Assembly (NCBI GenBank): GCA_022497145.1
Contig: MU385898.1
Coordinates: forward strand, 186,001-250,000
Direction: 5' to 3'
DNA from: Rostrohypoxylon terebratum
Lineage: Eukaryota; Ascomycota; Sordariomycetes; Xylariales; Hypoxylaceae
DNA length: 64,000 nucleotides
Shown: in pieces, positions 1 to 13,481 of the stretch
Numbering within the stretch: position 1 is the stretch's first letter
How the letters are laid out: every line of letters starts with the position of its first letter
Notes under the pieces: model-generated
The model's database searches: none
Seen by the model: only the letters and a program-made list of their open reading frames with translations
Told to the model about the DNA's origin: nothing
Position numbers and translations under genes: made by a program

Positions 1-3000
1 AAGCACATGTGCGGTGGTTGTCAGACCGCAACTTTTTGGTTGGCTAGGTGAATAGATATGTCCCTGCCTGAGGGAACAGGAAAATATATTATGTATGATA
101 AAAGTACGTAGTCGATTTGAATGGGCAAGAATAAACGTGAAGAAAACCAGGGAATGGTTACCCAAATAAACCTGTAAACCTACGGCAGATAATTGTGGGT
201 GGCGTTTGATAGAGATTTAATATTCCTTGAATATTGTTGATAAAGTGTTCAACCTAATTCGATAGCATACATACCTAGTACCTAGTAGTACCTAGTATGA
301 CGCCTCCTTACATAGACTAGACTCTGAGACTTTGACTTTTGTTACACCTGTGATTCAAGGCTAGAGTTACTAGCATCTAGACTCAACCCGGACTCAACCT
401 CCTAGACAGCCCATCCCCTTCCGATCGAGGCAAAATTGAAAAAAAAAAATTCTAAAAAAAATCAAGATATTTCAGTCGGAGGATTCGATGATGATGATGA
501 TGATGATATGTAGGTATCGATGGTACCAGGTACCTATACATTAGTACTAGGTTACTAGCTACGTAGCAGTCATTGTAGCTATCGGCTTGACGTGTTTTTC
601 GCTCCCGATTGTAGCGATGGGTGAGTCGAAGTCTCCTCTTTTTGCACAGCCTCCCTTGGCACTCTAAAATCTTGCCCGTAATTGGCCGGAGAGGGCCTAT
701 TCTTTCCCTGGAAAGTAATAACCGATGGCCACGGTACCTTCGGTATACGTACGTATGCTACTGCAATTGTTTGTACATGACCCTAACATGTTGAGAAAAG
801 CCCAGCTGTTCAGGAGCGCCATACGCATACGATTTCCAAGGAGGAAAGGATGGGGGGTTCGTCGACTGCCCTGACCTGCCTGACCTGCTAGATGCTGAAG
901 TGGGAAGTACTAACTGGGAATGACACGACGATCAGGTATTTATCTAGGGACCCATATTGTTGATATCCTGACTTTTTTGTAATTTACCGAGACCGACCAC
1001 GCGGTCTGGGTTTTGCAGTGCCATGTTGCGCCAAGTTGACGATTGGTGATGCTAAGCACCTGGGCACCTTAATAATGCAATCCAACACTAGGTGAATGTG
1101 AAAAGAAGACTTTGGTGATACATAGTACATTAGCGGAATGTTGCGCTCAGGCAGTCAGGTAGAGAGTCATTGGAGTCATTGATGTAAGAAGGTGGCATAG
1201 AAGTGGCATGTCCATCCACCTCATTCACTCACTGAGAGAGTATAACTGGGAACAAACAACGTCAACGGCGTCTAAAAGAAACGGGGAAAACAAGAAAAAG
1301 GTTTCTACCTTTTTTTTTTTAAATGATAATTAGGTTAAGATTTTAACGGGGTCCTTCCCAGATACCTACTTTGACTTAATAATATTAATAATTGCCTCCT
1401 ACACTAATAAATAGTAAAATCTCAGGGTCAAAGGCAAAATATAAACTTCTGCTAAAACAACAATGACAGGGAACTCTGCCGCTCGCGTAGCACGAACATC
1501 TTGACACGCAGGTACGTCTAGTACCCATGTGTGTGTACTTTCTATACCAAGAAAATACTAGGCACATTCACGCCTTTTCAGGCCTATTTTGCTGACTTGA
1601 CCTACTCATCTAAAGTATTGTTTCGGTACCATGCATACCCCTGGCCAAGTATCTTAGCAGCTTAGCAAATGGCTCAAGGTTATTAGGTTAGCATTATTAT
1701 CTTAGTTTACCCCCTAGCGAGTTGTTGAGCGTAACCAATTTAGCAATTATCAAAGACAGTTCGATTGGTTCAATTGCTGTAACTTTGTCGCTATTGTTTC
1801 TCTCTTCCTCTTCATCCAACTTTCATACACTCCTTCTTGCCGCCATGTCGGGTCACTGAGATCCTAATTCCCTCTGCCCTTTGGTAGTTGTTTTTATGTT
1901 CTTACTTAATCCTATTTTCAAATCGAGTTGTCGATTTCAATGAGGTTGCTTGGGACTCACAGACGACAAATAACCGTACACATCCTCGCCTCATACCTCA
2001 TACCTCATACCCCGTAACTTTGTCGACCGACGCATCGCTTTGTCTACTCTGAGTACTCAACCAACCGATTGACGAACGTGACTCGAGACATATTGACACT
2101 TGGACCTCGCGGTGGCATCTGCCAATTTTTTTTTTCCGCCATTCGAACCATTCCAACATAGGATATAACCCTAAAAGGGTTCTAAATCTGCACAGCCTCC
2201 CAGCTCAAGACTTTTTCAGGTACAGGAACGCGACGCTCATACCTGTGTGCCCTCTGTGCATTTATCCTACGCAAGTAAGGTGCCTACCGCATAGAGATAG
2301 CATCTGTGCCTCGATTAGTCGTTACAGAACACCTTCCCGAAACAAAACTTACCATAGCATTTCCTCTCATACATTGTCGTATTCTCTACAACTTTCCTAT
2401 CATTCTTGCGAGACATCTATATTTCCTGGATCTAGGTCGAGACCCTCTTGGCCTTTTAGGACCTTGTTGACTTCGCGGCCGCCGATCATTGACCATCCAC
2501 CATCCACCCAGCTCCCGGGTCCTCAAGGGTCGACCCTGAAAACACGAATCGGTCTGGATACGTGCCCGGGTACACATCTACCGAATCGTTCTCCCTAGGA
2601 ATTGTTGTCTTGTGTGTGTGGTTGAGCATCGAGCATTGAACACGCCAAAGGGACAAACCACGGACAGAAAAACAATAGGTTTATCGGACTTTACCTCTTG
2701 ACTGCGCCCCATTCAGAGCGGAGACATTTGGCGAGTTTCCGTTTGCATTTCAATTTCCAAATATCCGGGTTTATCCCTTGTTATTTTGGAAGTCAATTGA
2801 ATCTGCAAATTGTTCAATATTTTCTGCCTCGCCGATATTGCCTTTCTCTTGATGGCCGATTTCTGCGCTCGCGAACCACTCCGCCTACCCTTACGCGCTA
2901 GCCTTCCTTTACGAGGCTCTGCCTAAGTGTTATCAACTACTTCGCGCTCTGGATGTTGTGATCTGTTTCCGGTATTCATTCACTCAATCCCTTCCCGGAC

Positions 3001-3009
3001 ACGGTCAAC
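1..3009. other. Long intergenic region and Ca2+-ATPase upstream region
   Basis: No convincing gene is visible. The stretch contains a (GAT)7 microsatellite at 487-507, clustered CCTAGTA/TAGGTA-type short motifs near 273-300 and 520-565, and several poly-T or poly-A runs. From about 1800 onward the plus strand becomes pyrimidine-rich, which fits a promoter and long 5' leader of the calcium pump gene that starts at 3010. Short open frames here (for example 2245-2598) lack family features and may at most be upstream ORFs. Confidence 0.5.
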
Positions 3010-6000
3010 ATGTCCGACCCTAGTAAGGAGGGTAGTTCCGAGGGAACACCACGGAGAGCGAGAGCGTAAGTTGATTTTATCAAATGGATTATCCCTGATG
3101 GTATATAATATGTTTTGTTCAATATTCTAACTTAATATTTAGTCCTACCATCACAATTGATACAACAAATGATACCGAGCCTGCAGCCGCCATCCCCCAG
3201 CATTCGCCCGTATCACCCCATGATGAGCCGATAAGTCCGACAGCGCTGGCTTCGAGCTGGACATCTGAAAAAACTGCTGCTCCATTGCCATCTCAGTCAT
3301 CTAACTTGAGCATTAAAGGAGAGGCTCGACCGAGCCATTCGTTCGATAGTGTTAGGGATAGCCGGCCAACCAGCCCACACAACGTTTCTAGCCCAGTAAC
3401 TTCGAGAGGAAATGAGAAGGGCCAAGCTTTCCTTTCTGTGCCGGACCACCGCCGCTCAAGGCAAAATTCAGTCGACAGCGAAGATGGATCCCGATCGATT
3501 AATTCCTCGCAAGGCGACACCGTAACGGCATCATGGGGAGGCGATAAGAGCACCACGACAAAGCAGTCATTCGACAATGAGAAAATAATGAAGGATGAGA
3601 ATGCCTTAAAGCCGGATCAAGGAAAGGAGGCCGATTTCGAGGTGGAGAACAATCCCTTTGCTTACAGCCCGGGCCAACTTACGAAGATGTTCAACCCGAA
3701 GAGCCTGTCTGCTTTTTACCAGTTAGGGGGACTTGCCGGAATAGAGAAGGGACTCCGTACCAACCGCGAAACCGGTTTAAGCCCAGACGAGAAACACTTA
3801 GAAGGAAATGTTACGTTCAAACAAGCAGTCAACCGCGCACTATCTAAATTAGCCAATGAAGGGTTGGAGAGTCCGCAAACGCCAGCCACTCGGTCAGATA
3901 CTGCGCATAGACACGGATCTGACGAGCATTTTGTTGACAGAAAACGTGTTTACGGAGATAACCGAATTCCCGAGAAGAAGGGCAAAAGCTTCTTGCAATT
4001 GGTTTGGATTACTTACAATGACAAAGTCCTAATTCTGCTATCCGTCGCTGCCATCGTATCTCTTGCTATCGGTTTATACCAAACGTTCGGCGGTGATCAC
4101 AGCGATGGAGAGCCATCAGTCGAATGGATCGAAGGTGTGGCCATTATTGCGGCCATTGTTATTGTGGTATTGGTTGGATCTCTCAACGATTGGCAAAAAG
4201 AGAGACAATTTGCCAAGCTCAACAGGAAGAAGCAGGATCGGTCTGTGAAAGTGGTTCGTGCGGGAACCACAATTGAGATATCCATTTACGAACTTTTGGC
4301 TGGGGACGTAGTTCACCTGGAACCAGGCGATCTGATCCCGGTCGACGGTATTCTCATCAATGGTTTCAACGTAAAGTGTGACGAATCCCAAGCGACGGGC
4401 GAATCAGACGTCATCCGCAAGAGACCTGCCGACGATGTATTTTCCGCAATCGAGAATGGCGAGGATACGAGGAAACTAGATCCCTTTATTCAATCTGGAG
4501 GCAGAGTTATGGAGGGTGTAGGCACTTACCTCGCTACGTCAACAGGTATCCATTCGAGTTACGGCAAGACCATGATGTCTCTCAGCGAAGATCCCGAGAT
4601 CACGCCGCTTCAGTCGAAACTAAACGTTATCGCCGAATATATCGCGAAACTGGGAGGCGCTGCTGGTTTACTCTTATTCATCGTGCTCTTCATCATGTTT
4701 CTAGTCCGCCTCCCTTCGAATTACGGGCTGTCACCTTCCGAGAAAGGCCAGCAGTTTATCAACATTTTCATTGTCGTGGTCACAATTATCGTCGTGGCTG
4801 TACCTGAAGGTTTGCCTCTTGCGGTTACACTAGCGCTAGCTTTTGCCACCAACCGTATGCTTAAGGACAACAACCTGGTGAGGCATCTGAAAGCTTGCGA
4901 GGTTATGGGAAATGCGACAACTATCTGTTCGGACAAGACTGGTACTTTAACGCAAAACAAGATGACGATTGTTGCGGGGACTATTGGTACCTCTCATCGA
5001 TTCGGAAGTGGAATCTCGAAGGACGGCGAGAAAAGTGGCCCCAACGAATTCACAGAAAAGGAATTTGCTAGTACCCTCAGCAAGCCAGCTCAAGGAATTC
5101 TACTCAAGTCTATCTCTCTTAACTCGACAGCTTTCGAAGGCGAAGTTGATGGGGTTAAAACGTTCATTGGTTCGAAAACTGAGACTGCTATGCTGGAATA
5201 TGCAAAGGCCCACCTCGGCATGGGACCCGTGAGCGAGGAACGATCAAATGCGAAGACGCTACAGCTTATTCCCTTCGACTCTGGCCGGAAGTGTATGGGT
5301 ATAGTGATCCAACTCGAAAACGGCGCAGCGCGATTATACGTTAAAGGAGCTTCTGAAATTGTTCTCGGAAAATGCACATCGATTTTGCGCGACCCTACTC
5401 GAGACGCATCAAGCACCACCATTAGCCACGACGACGAAGAACAAATCAAGGGTCTCATCGAAAACTACGCATCTCGATCTCTAAGAACTATTGGAATTGC
5501 CTATCGCGACTTTGATAGATGGCCTCCACGAAACGTTAGGCGCGCCGAAGGAAGCCAGAATGAAGTCATATTCGAAGAGATTTTCAAGCAGATGATATTT
5601 GTTGGTATGGTTGGCATTCAGGACCCTCTTCGTGAGGGTGTACCCGATGCGGTTAAGCAATGCCAGAGAGCTGGCGTGGTTGTCCGTATGGTTACCGGCG
5701 ACAACAAACTTACTGCCCAGGCCATCGCAACAGAGTGTGGCATTTTACAACCGGACGGACTTGTTATGGAGGGTCCCGAGTTCCGTAATCTTAGTAGGCG
5801 CAGACAGAACGAGATCATTCCACAACTCCGTGTCCTCGCGCGCTCTAGTCCCGAAGATAAACGAATCCTTGTACGTCGACTCAAAGACATGGGCGAAACA
5901 GTCGCTGTTACAGGCGACGGAACGAACGATGCGCCCGCCTTAAAGTTGGCAGACGTTGGATTTTCCATGGGTATTGCCGGTACTGAGGTAGCGAAAGAGG

Positions 6001-7376
6001 CATCTGCGATTATTCTTATGGACGACAATTTTACGAGTATCGTGAAGGCTTTGAAATGGGGCCGTGCGGTCAACGACGCTGTGAAGCGATTCTTGCAATT
6101 CCAGCTTACTGTCAACGTTACAGCCGTCGCATTGACCTTTGTCACAGCCGTTTCTAGCAGCGATGAAGGCTCCGTACTTACCGCAGTTCAATTGTTATGG
6201 GTTAACTTGATCATGGACACCCTTGCAGCTCTTGCACTCGCCACCGACCCCCCTCAGGATAGTTGCTTAGATCGAAAGCCGGAACCGAGAGGCTCAAGCA
6301 TTATCTCAATTACAATGTGGAAGATGATCCTAGGACAGGCCATTTACCAATTAGCTATCACGTTCATACTCTACTACGCCGCAGAATCTATCGGTATCGC
6401 CGATGAAGACACCAGACGCAACACTCTAGTTTTCAACACCTTCGTTTGGATGCAAATCTTCAATCAATGGAAGTAAGTAATACATCCCTTGCAAACATTG
6501 AGAAATATAGACTAATAACGTGGCAGCAATCGTCGTTTAGACAACCAGTTCAACATCTTCGAAGGCTTATTTCAAAACTGGTACTTCATCGCCATCAACC
6601 TTGCAGTGTCTGGTGCTCAAATTCTTATCATCTTCGTCGGTGGAACTCCCTTCAGTATTTCTGGCCAAAACCCACCGCAAACATCTGCTCAATGGGGCTG
6701 TGCGATCGTTCTCGGTTTCATTTCAATTCCCGTGGGTATCATCATTCGATTGATTCCCGACGAATTAATCAGGAAGTGTATTCCTGCACCACTAAGGAAG
6801 AAGCGTGGCCCCCCCGGATTGACGATCTCGGATGAAGAACGCTTTAATGATTACCCAGAGGTCCTTGCTGACGTTCGGGACGAGCTTGCGTTCCTTAAGA
6901 AACTTAAGGGTGGTCGTCTCAACAATTTGAAATTTGCCGTACAGCACCCTCGCGAGACTTTTATCTCGAAGACGAGAAGTCCGTCTCACTCGCGATCTAA
7001 TTCAATAAGGGTACCACAGACTCCGACACGCGAAGATAGTTTCAGCTCTCCGTCACCAGCTCCGACACCGGATTCCCGAAAACGTTCCAGATCAATGAGA
7101 TCGCGGTCGAATTCAGCATTAGGCGCACCGACGGTCATGGCAGGTATTATTGCTGGCAGCGTGGCAGCAGGCTGGTCTCCGATTGAGAGGACCGGAGACC
7201 GTGATTTCATACAGCCTCCTCGCCCATCTCCGTCTCCATTGTCAAATCGAGAAAAAGACCTCGAGTCGGCACCAGTCTTGACAGAAGAACCGGCACAGAT
7301 CCAAGATCTTGGCTCATCTACCGTCCCCCGACTTAGCGTTCCCCAGCCACCCCAAAAACAAAAGTCTATTTCTTAG
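3010..7376 (+). CDS. P-type Ca2+-transporting ATPase (PMCA/Pmc1 type, P2B)
   Basis: ATP-driven calcium export pump of the plasma membrane or vacuole. Exons are 3010-3065, 3143-6472 and 6527-7376, with two short GT-AG introns, giving about 1411 residues. A disordered Ser/Pro-rich N-terminus precedes paired membrane helices. Visible motifs are PEGLPLAVTLALAFA in the ion-binding helix (M4), the phosphorylation site CSDKTGTLTQNK (Asp about 616), and the hinge TGDGTNDAPALK followed by DVGFSMGIAGTEVAKEAS (about 942 onward). The IMDTLAALALATDPP segment is typical of the C-terminal membrane domain. The second intron cuts the codon in FNQWNNRRLDNQFN, and removing it restores the PMCA transmembrane segment. 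The C-terminal 200 residues after the last helix are Ser/Arg-rich and may be regulatory. The start at 3010 is the first ATG joined in frame through intron 1. In fungi these pumps act downstream of calcineurin. Subcellular site is not decided by sequence. Confidence 0.93.
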
Positions 7377-10300
7377 GTGGTATGAAGGATCATTTTGTCT
7401 GAATCAACCAAGCTCGACTGCACCTGACACCAAGAGATTACAGAGGCAGCGAGATAATACACACAAAGAGCAAGAGCAGTATCCGAAGACAACCTATAAT
7501 TCTAATTCGAAATCTACGTCTTCTCATGGCCTAAAACCGGCATTTATTATTTGCTCGTTCGGCTTACTACTTCTCTAATATGCTCACCAACCCGGGCAGG
7601 GCCGACAGGAACGACCATCCCTGGAGTCCCAATGCGGAGCACGACCGCGACCGAAGTTCGGCCGCCCTAGCCTCTGTCGTGGGGATGAGCAACGCGTACA
7701 CTTCACAGCTCCGGGTTCGTAAGTCGCCGGGGTTGGTGATGTGGGTTAGTCATTGAGGCGAACCGAGACCAGGACGGTTTTGCCATGGTAAAAAGGATTT
7801 TTAGGAAATAAGGAGTTTCTTATTGGGAGGCTCCTTAAGTGTGTTTGATCCAAACCGCGCACGTGTGGTTTATAGGCTTTTAGGTCCAAGGATACACAAT
7901 TTTAAATGCTAGATAAAATAGGGGGTGGGCACGCGGTAATACCTAGAGCGTCGGCTACCCCTTCTTCTTTGTGCGCGTAGGGAGTTGGGCTTGGGTAAAG
8001 GAGTCAGGATGGAAAAGCCATAGAGACAAATGTGCTAAACCCAGAAAAAAAGTACTAAAACCAAGCTGCGACGTTGATTCTGGTGACTTTCGTAGGCTCG
8101 TCCGCGCCGTGGTATGATGTACCTTCCCCTACGCTACCATGTACATAGAGGGTTAGCTGACGTTGGTTGATATCCATGGCAGCTCTCGTCTGTCGACAAC
8201 CGACATGTGTATACGATATAACATAAGTCGTACGACATCTGTGTATGTAGGTGCATGCGTATGGACAATGCGCTTACGTGACATCGGCGTCCTGGCAAAT
8301 GATACTCTACGGCGCCCGTAAAGCAGCCCGCCGTAGAAGGCGAGCGAACGCAATAGGCTGAGGTTACCGAAGGCAGGGAATGTTGGGGGCATAGCGTTTT
8401 TTTTTTCAGATACGTGCACGTCTACGCTGCTCGGGGCGTAGGTATGTGAGGTGGGTAGATATGACGTTAGGTCTGTAAGCTCCGTCGCACAGCATGAGTC
8501 ACGGCGCATTATCACGGCGATGCGAGTGGCTTGCTAGATGGATCCTGTTGGTTTGGGGTTTCTGCCGTCCTGGGAGGTTTTGGGAAGGCTGGGAAATACC
8601 TAGGTAGGCAATACTATTATTAGAGGGACGTAACGCGGTGTTTGAAGCGTCACTCGAGTAGGGCGTCTGGTTTACGTGTTGGGGGCTGCAGAACTAGGTA
8701 GCGTTTGGTGTAACGACGGAGTAGGCTGTCTATATTGTGTTGATGAATTTCCTGTTACGTTGATCTATAATATACGATGTCCTAGGTTGAATGAGGTTGG
8801 ATGTCCTCCTCTTAAGGCTGGCGATATTATATCAATCCACGATACAATTAGAGAGCTGGTACCATTGGTGTTGAAGCAGGTAAGTATGCTGTACTTAGGT
8901 ACATTAGGAAAAGGGGCGTCGGTGACCCCACCGAACTTCTCATACCGCATTAGTAGATATTTTTCCTGATAAATGCACGGCGAAGAAAATCATTCCTCTT
9001 GTTAGATTATCTCGGTCAATTCGAATGTGAAAATTATTTGCTAAATTTTCTCTTGAAGACGACCCTGTGTTTTACGGTATAGCGAAGTGCTTTGAATTTT
9101 TATTATCCGATTTTGGTTGATAAATCATAATTGGTGGGTTACGGGCTATAACGATAATGACAGTAACCCATCACCAGATTTTCAGGGTAACACTTCGCTG
9201 ACGACCTGATTCGAAAGACGATTAATCAGGGACACACAAAACTATTTTACGTCTTGGATGTCAGGGGACTTGGGAACTTGGAAGCATCCCTTTGTCACGG
9301 GGGTTTGTCTTAGACATAGAAGCTTACCCCTCCTTAAGGGGGGACCGTAGATCAGGAATACAGAATACCTACTAGATAGAAGTTTGATTTTGACGATTCG
9401 TGCTCAGATGGGATACCTTAGGTCCTAACGCTCAAAAATAGCGCTAAGGAAGTTACAATTTCTTGGTTGAAACAGAGCGTCGTGATGTGGACGTAGGGTA
9501 CGGCTAACTTGTTGAGGTAATCTAGATTGTGGGGTAGCAGATGAATATCCGTTGATTCCTCTACCACGTGGCGTCTGTTCTTCGTCTCTGTCATGATATG
9601 ACTCCTGCATCCCTTGTGTTTTTACAGGTGCCTAGTGTTGCTAGTTGAGTAATCTGTAATCTGTTCAGCAGGCAACTGGTAGAAAGTTCGACGCTTTCGT
9701 AAGCAGCAGGCAAAATCATTACTCATGCCGACCGCTTGCCTAGTAGGGTACGAATAAATCTGATTTTCAGGGTGGTGGTCCCCCGTCTGAAATCGGGATG
9801 CAAAAGTCAGTTGCAAGACAGTAGGGATAATAAACAGGAGAGGGATGTTAGGGGAAACTAGGTACCTAAGGTAATAGACAGATTTCCTCCTGTTTAGCTT
9901 CAAGCGGGGTTCTCCGGGCACGATCGGTATCGGTATCTAGACCTGGGACCCCTACGATTATAGTGATTGAATACACCAAAGGACTTCAATCGTATAATGG
10001 GAGCATGAGTGTAATTTGGATTGTATAATACTTAGGCGGAAGTCGGTATTAATAGGTTGAGAAAATTGAGAATAATTCGCAGTTGCGGAGACGGGAAAGT
10101 CTTGGCATAGCCCGGGTCTGTCCCAGCTAGTCCCAGCACTCGCAAGGTTGGAGTCATTCCATAGGTGGTTGGATGGCTGGATGGCAACATTGATGACGAA
10201 AAATAACGGTCTATTTCACTAACAGATGGAATCACGGTAGGTAGGTAGTAGTAGCAGTAGTAGTAGTCAATATACGTTTGTTGCTTGAACGACCATGATG

Positions 10301-11880
10301 GCAAACATTGTGGTGGGATTGAGTATTTGGTATTACAATATGGCAATATTACTAGGTACAATATAACTTGAGGGGGGAGTAATAACATTGAAGAACTTGG
10401 AAGGGAACAGGAAAAGAAGGAACGAAAAAAAAAAGGCATCAACGGTCCCGATCATGGATGATCCGTCAATGGATGTACACTAGTATGTATAATTAATATG
10501 GGTGGCACCTACCTGAGTGGTAGACGGTAGAGTCCGTAGAGTAGGTACTTGCCTTTGCCTACATAATAGAGTAGTAAAGGTGGTAGTAGTAAAAGACTCT
10601 AGTAAAAATGGAAATGGAAGTAAAGTTGGGCTGTAGCCTATCAGGGTATCGCTTAGTTGGGAACTTATCGACATTCATTTGAAGTTTCAAAATCAAAATC
10701 ATTCCCGTCCTTCTTTCACTTTTCACGTTTTACTTTCCACTCTTGACCTTTTGACCTACTATCCATGAGTTATGTAACTATATTTTTTTTTCTATTCCCT
10801 CAACTTCTTTTATCATTACACATCAGGTACCAACACATACCGCATGAACACATACCTGACCTAAACTTAGGTATTTTCTACATCAAGTTACCTACTTCTG
10901 AGAAAAGGTGAACCCAGTCTAGTATATAATCCTTTTTTCTCTCTACCTACATACCTAGTGGCTGTCGGTTTGGCCATCAATCTTTCCTTTTACTAGTGCG
11001 GACGGATATCTTCCTTGATGTAAGTTACTTAGGACCTAGGTAATTTCTAATTTCCAAGTTCCAAGTTCCAGTTCTCACTTCTCAATTTCTAATAAATATC
11101 CAGATTCCAGACCACCCGTCTTTTTTACTTCGCTCTTCATTTACAACTACCATCCACAACCCATACGTGCATTTTGCAAGTAAGTTACTATGCCAATAAT
11201 TCCTACCACGACTTTATCTCTGAATCTACACCTTTTTCTGCCCTTGACCCGCACTTATCCGAATTCTCTGAGAATCTTCATTTTCAACCATCGCCGGCTC
11301 ATCAGTTCCCAATACTTCCCAATACTCCCCAATTCAGAATCACCCTTTGTCAGCACCAGCACCAGCACCAGCACCAGCACAACGCAGCACAATAGCACAA
11401 CGCGTTGACCATCTTGAACATCCTGACCATATCATTCCGGCACAACTTTAAACTAGCCAGTTGCGCCAGTGTCCAATTGCTTGACTAAATATTTCCCGCA
11501 CCTTTCCAATACCATCCTGTCTCTTATCCTCTTCTCTTTTTATTTCTTTCATCTCACTAATAATTTCATCCTAGATTTCCAATAAATCGCAACCATCCAC
11601 AACTTTCAACGTTCAACTTTCAGCGACACATCATCCTTAGTTGATATATTAAATTAGGTAAACACCTAGGAGCCAATCGATTAGGCCCGTCTAATTCGAT
11701 TTATCTATCTGCTCTGTTTTTCACTTTCATCACATCTGTTACACATCAACCTCATTTCTATCCTCCTACCAAGTAACATCCTTACCAACCTTTAATCAAC
11801 TCTCTCTCATCCACTGTTTTCACTCCAAACCTCACATATCTTTCTGCGAGTTTGTCACTTCTCGCGCTATCAACGGCACG
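7377..11880. other. Intergenic region, 4.5 kb
   Basis: Downstream region of the Ca2+ pump and upstream region of the sirtuin. Open frames on both strands (for example 8153-8515 minus and 10032-10442 minus) are rich in Arg, Ser, Pro and Tyr without domain features, so I do not call genes. A GTAG/TAG-rich microsatellite lies at about 10235-10268 and a CAGCAC hexamer repeat at about 11351-11380. The last kilobase is strongly pyrimidine-rich on the plus strand, as expected for a fungal promoter and leader. Confidence 0.5.
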
Positions 11881-13481
11881 ATGAGTAGCAGAAGACCTGT
11901 GGGCAGACCTCGTAAGAGCAACTCTTCCGAGAAGGAGTTCCAGAAAGAGGAACCCCCGAAGAAAAATGTACAGAAGAAATCTAAAGCTACAACGACTCAA
12001 GTTGAAGTCGAGGATGACCAACAAGTCGGTCATCTTAACCTGAGACCACATGGTCAAGATCTTGAAGAACTGGGGGAACGTATCGGCGATCTGGATGATT
12101 CTTGGGAAGTACAATCTTTGTTTGAGGACATCATTGAGGATATTACCGAAGGCAGCCTTTACGATGAAGGTAGGTTCATTTTCATTTCCAATTACGCTTT
12201 CTTCCGTTCCTTAGTTTGACACTTCTCACAGTTGATGCCGTCACCCCCGAGAAAGCTATCGAGTACCGCGAACTATTGCGTACTGTTGGCCCTCAGGAAT
12301 TTTGCCGACAGACTGTAGAGTCCGGCTCCATTTCGGCGAAGAAGCTCTTGACTGCCTTTGGGATAAGACCCCCGGCTTTCCTTGAGGGTCTTGCCGACGA
12401 CGCTTATTATGGACTGCTCACATTGGGTATGTCGCGGGAATTAGCCAAACGAGCTAAGCTTTCGCAGTACAATACTATTGATGATGCCGTTTCTTTACTG
12501 AAGAAATCGCGCAACATCGTTGTTCTAACAGGAGCTGGAATTTCGACATCCCTTGGCATTCCTGATTTCCGATCGAAGGAGACAGGTCTGTACACGCAGC
12601 TTGAGAAGCTTGGATTGGGCATCAACGACCCACAGGAGGTCTTTAACATTGAAATCTTTCGAGATGACCCCTCAATTTTCTACTCGGTTGCTAAGGACAT
12701 TCTACCCGACACCAAAGGTGTATTCTCACCTACTCACGCCTTCATTGCCAAGTTACAGGATATGAACAAGCTTTTGACCAATTATTCGCAGAATATCGAT
12801 AACATCGAAGCAAATGCGGGTGTTAGGCCTGACAAACTGGTACAATGCCACGGCTCTTTCGCAACCGCTACCTGTCAAAAATGTGGCCACAAGGTCCAGG
12901 GTGACACTATCTTTGCCGACATCAAGGCGGGTAAGATCCCTCGATGTAATGAGTGCATTGCCGCCCTCCGCAAAAACAACACGATGAAGCGTAAGCGCTC
13001 CTCTAGGAAGTCCGCGGGCAAGAGAACCCGGCGCAGAAGTTCTGAGGATGACGATGAGGATGACGACCAGTATGACATCCCTGCTGCTGGTGTCATGAAG
13101 CCTGATATCATCTTCTTTGGCGAGGAGCTTCCCGACGAGTTCTCCCAACGTCTCATCAAACATGACCGTGATCTCGTTGATCTAGTCATCGTCATTGGTA
13201 CTTCTCTCAAAGTTGCACCAGTTTCGGAGGTGGTTCCCTACCTTCCTCCCCATATTCCTCAGATCTACATCTCGAGAACTCCCGTCAGCCACATCAACTT
13301 TGATATTGACCTACTCGGAGATTGCGATGTGGTGATAGCCGAGTTGTGCCGTCGTGCCGGGTGGGAGCTGGATCATGAAATGGTGCCTTCTGGTCAAGTC
13401 GCCGACATCAAACTAGAGGAAGGCTACAAAAGCCGACACATATTTACAGTCAGCGAGCCGTCCACACCTGAAGAAGAGTGA
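11881..13481 (+). CDS. Sir2/Hst1-type NAD+-dependent histone deacetylase (sirtuin)
   Basis: Class I sirtuin that removes acetyl groups from histone lysines using NAD+. It is probably nuclear and involved in silencing. Exons are 11881-12169 and 12232-13481 (62-nt intron), giving 512 residues. The N-terminal part has a Ser/Lys/Glu-rich tail and then a helical DUF592-like region (about residues 100-165). The catalytic core shows VVLTGAGISTSLGIPDFRS (GAG about 197), NYSQNIDNIE, catalytic His in QCHGS (about 303), zinc ligands CQKC (311, 314) and CNEC (335, 338), then MKPDIIFFGEELP and VIGTSLKVAPVSEV. Between the second Cys pair and MKPDI sits a roughly 33-residue insert, first Lys/Arg-rich (a likely nuclear localisation signal) and then Asp/Glu-rich. 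All catalytic residues are present, so it should be active. A degraded second copy of part of this gene lies at 15417-15690 on the other strand. Confidence 0.93.

Noticed and set aside
2245..2598. Plus-strand open frame upstream of the Ca2+-ATPase
   Set aside because: Pro/Ser-rich reading of a pyrimidine-rich leader. At most an upstream ORF.
8153..8515. Minus-strand open frame of 120 codons
   Set aside because: Composition is Arg/Ser/Thr-rich with no hydrophobic core or motif, in a long gene-free region. Probably chance.
10032..10442. Minus-strand open frame of 136 codons
   Set aside because: Runs of Tyr, Ser, Phe and Leu come from GTAG microsatellite and poly-purine tracts. No family features.
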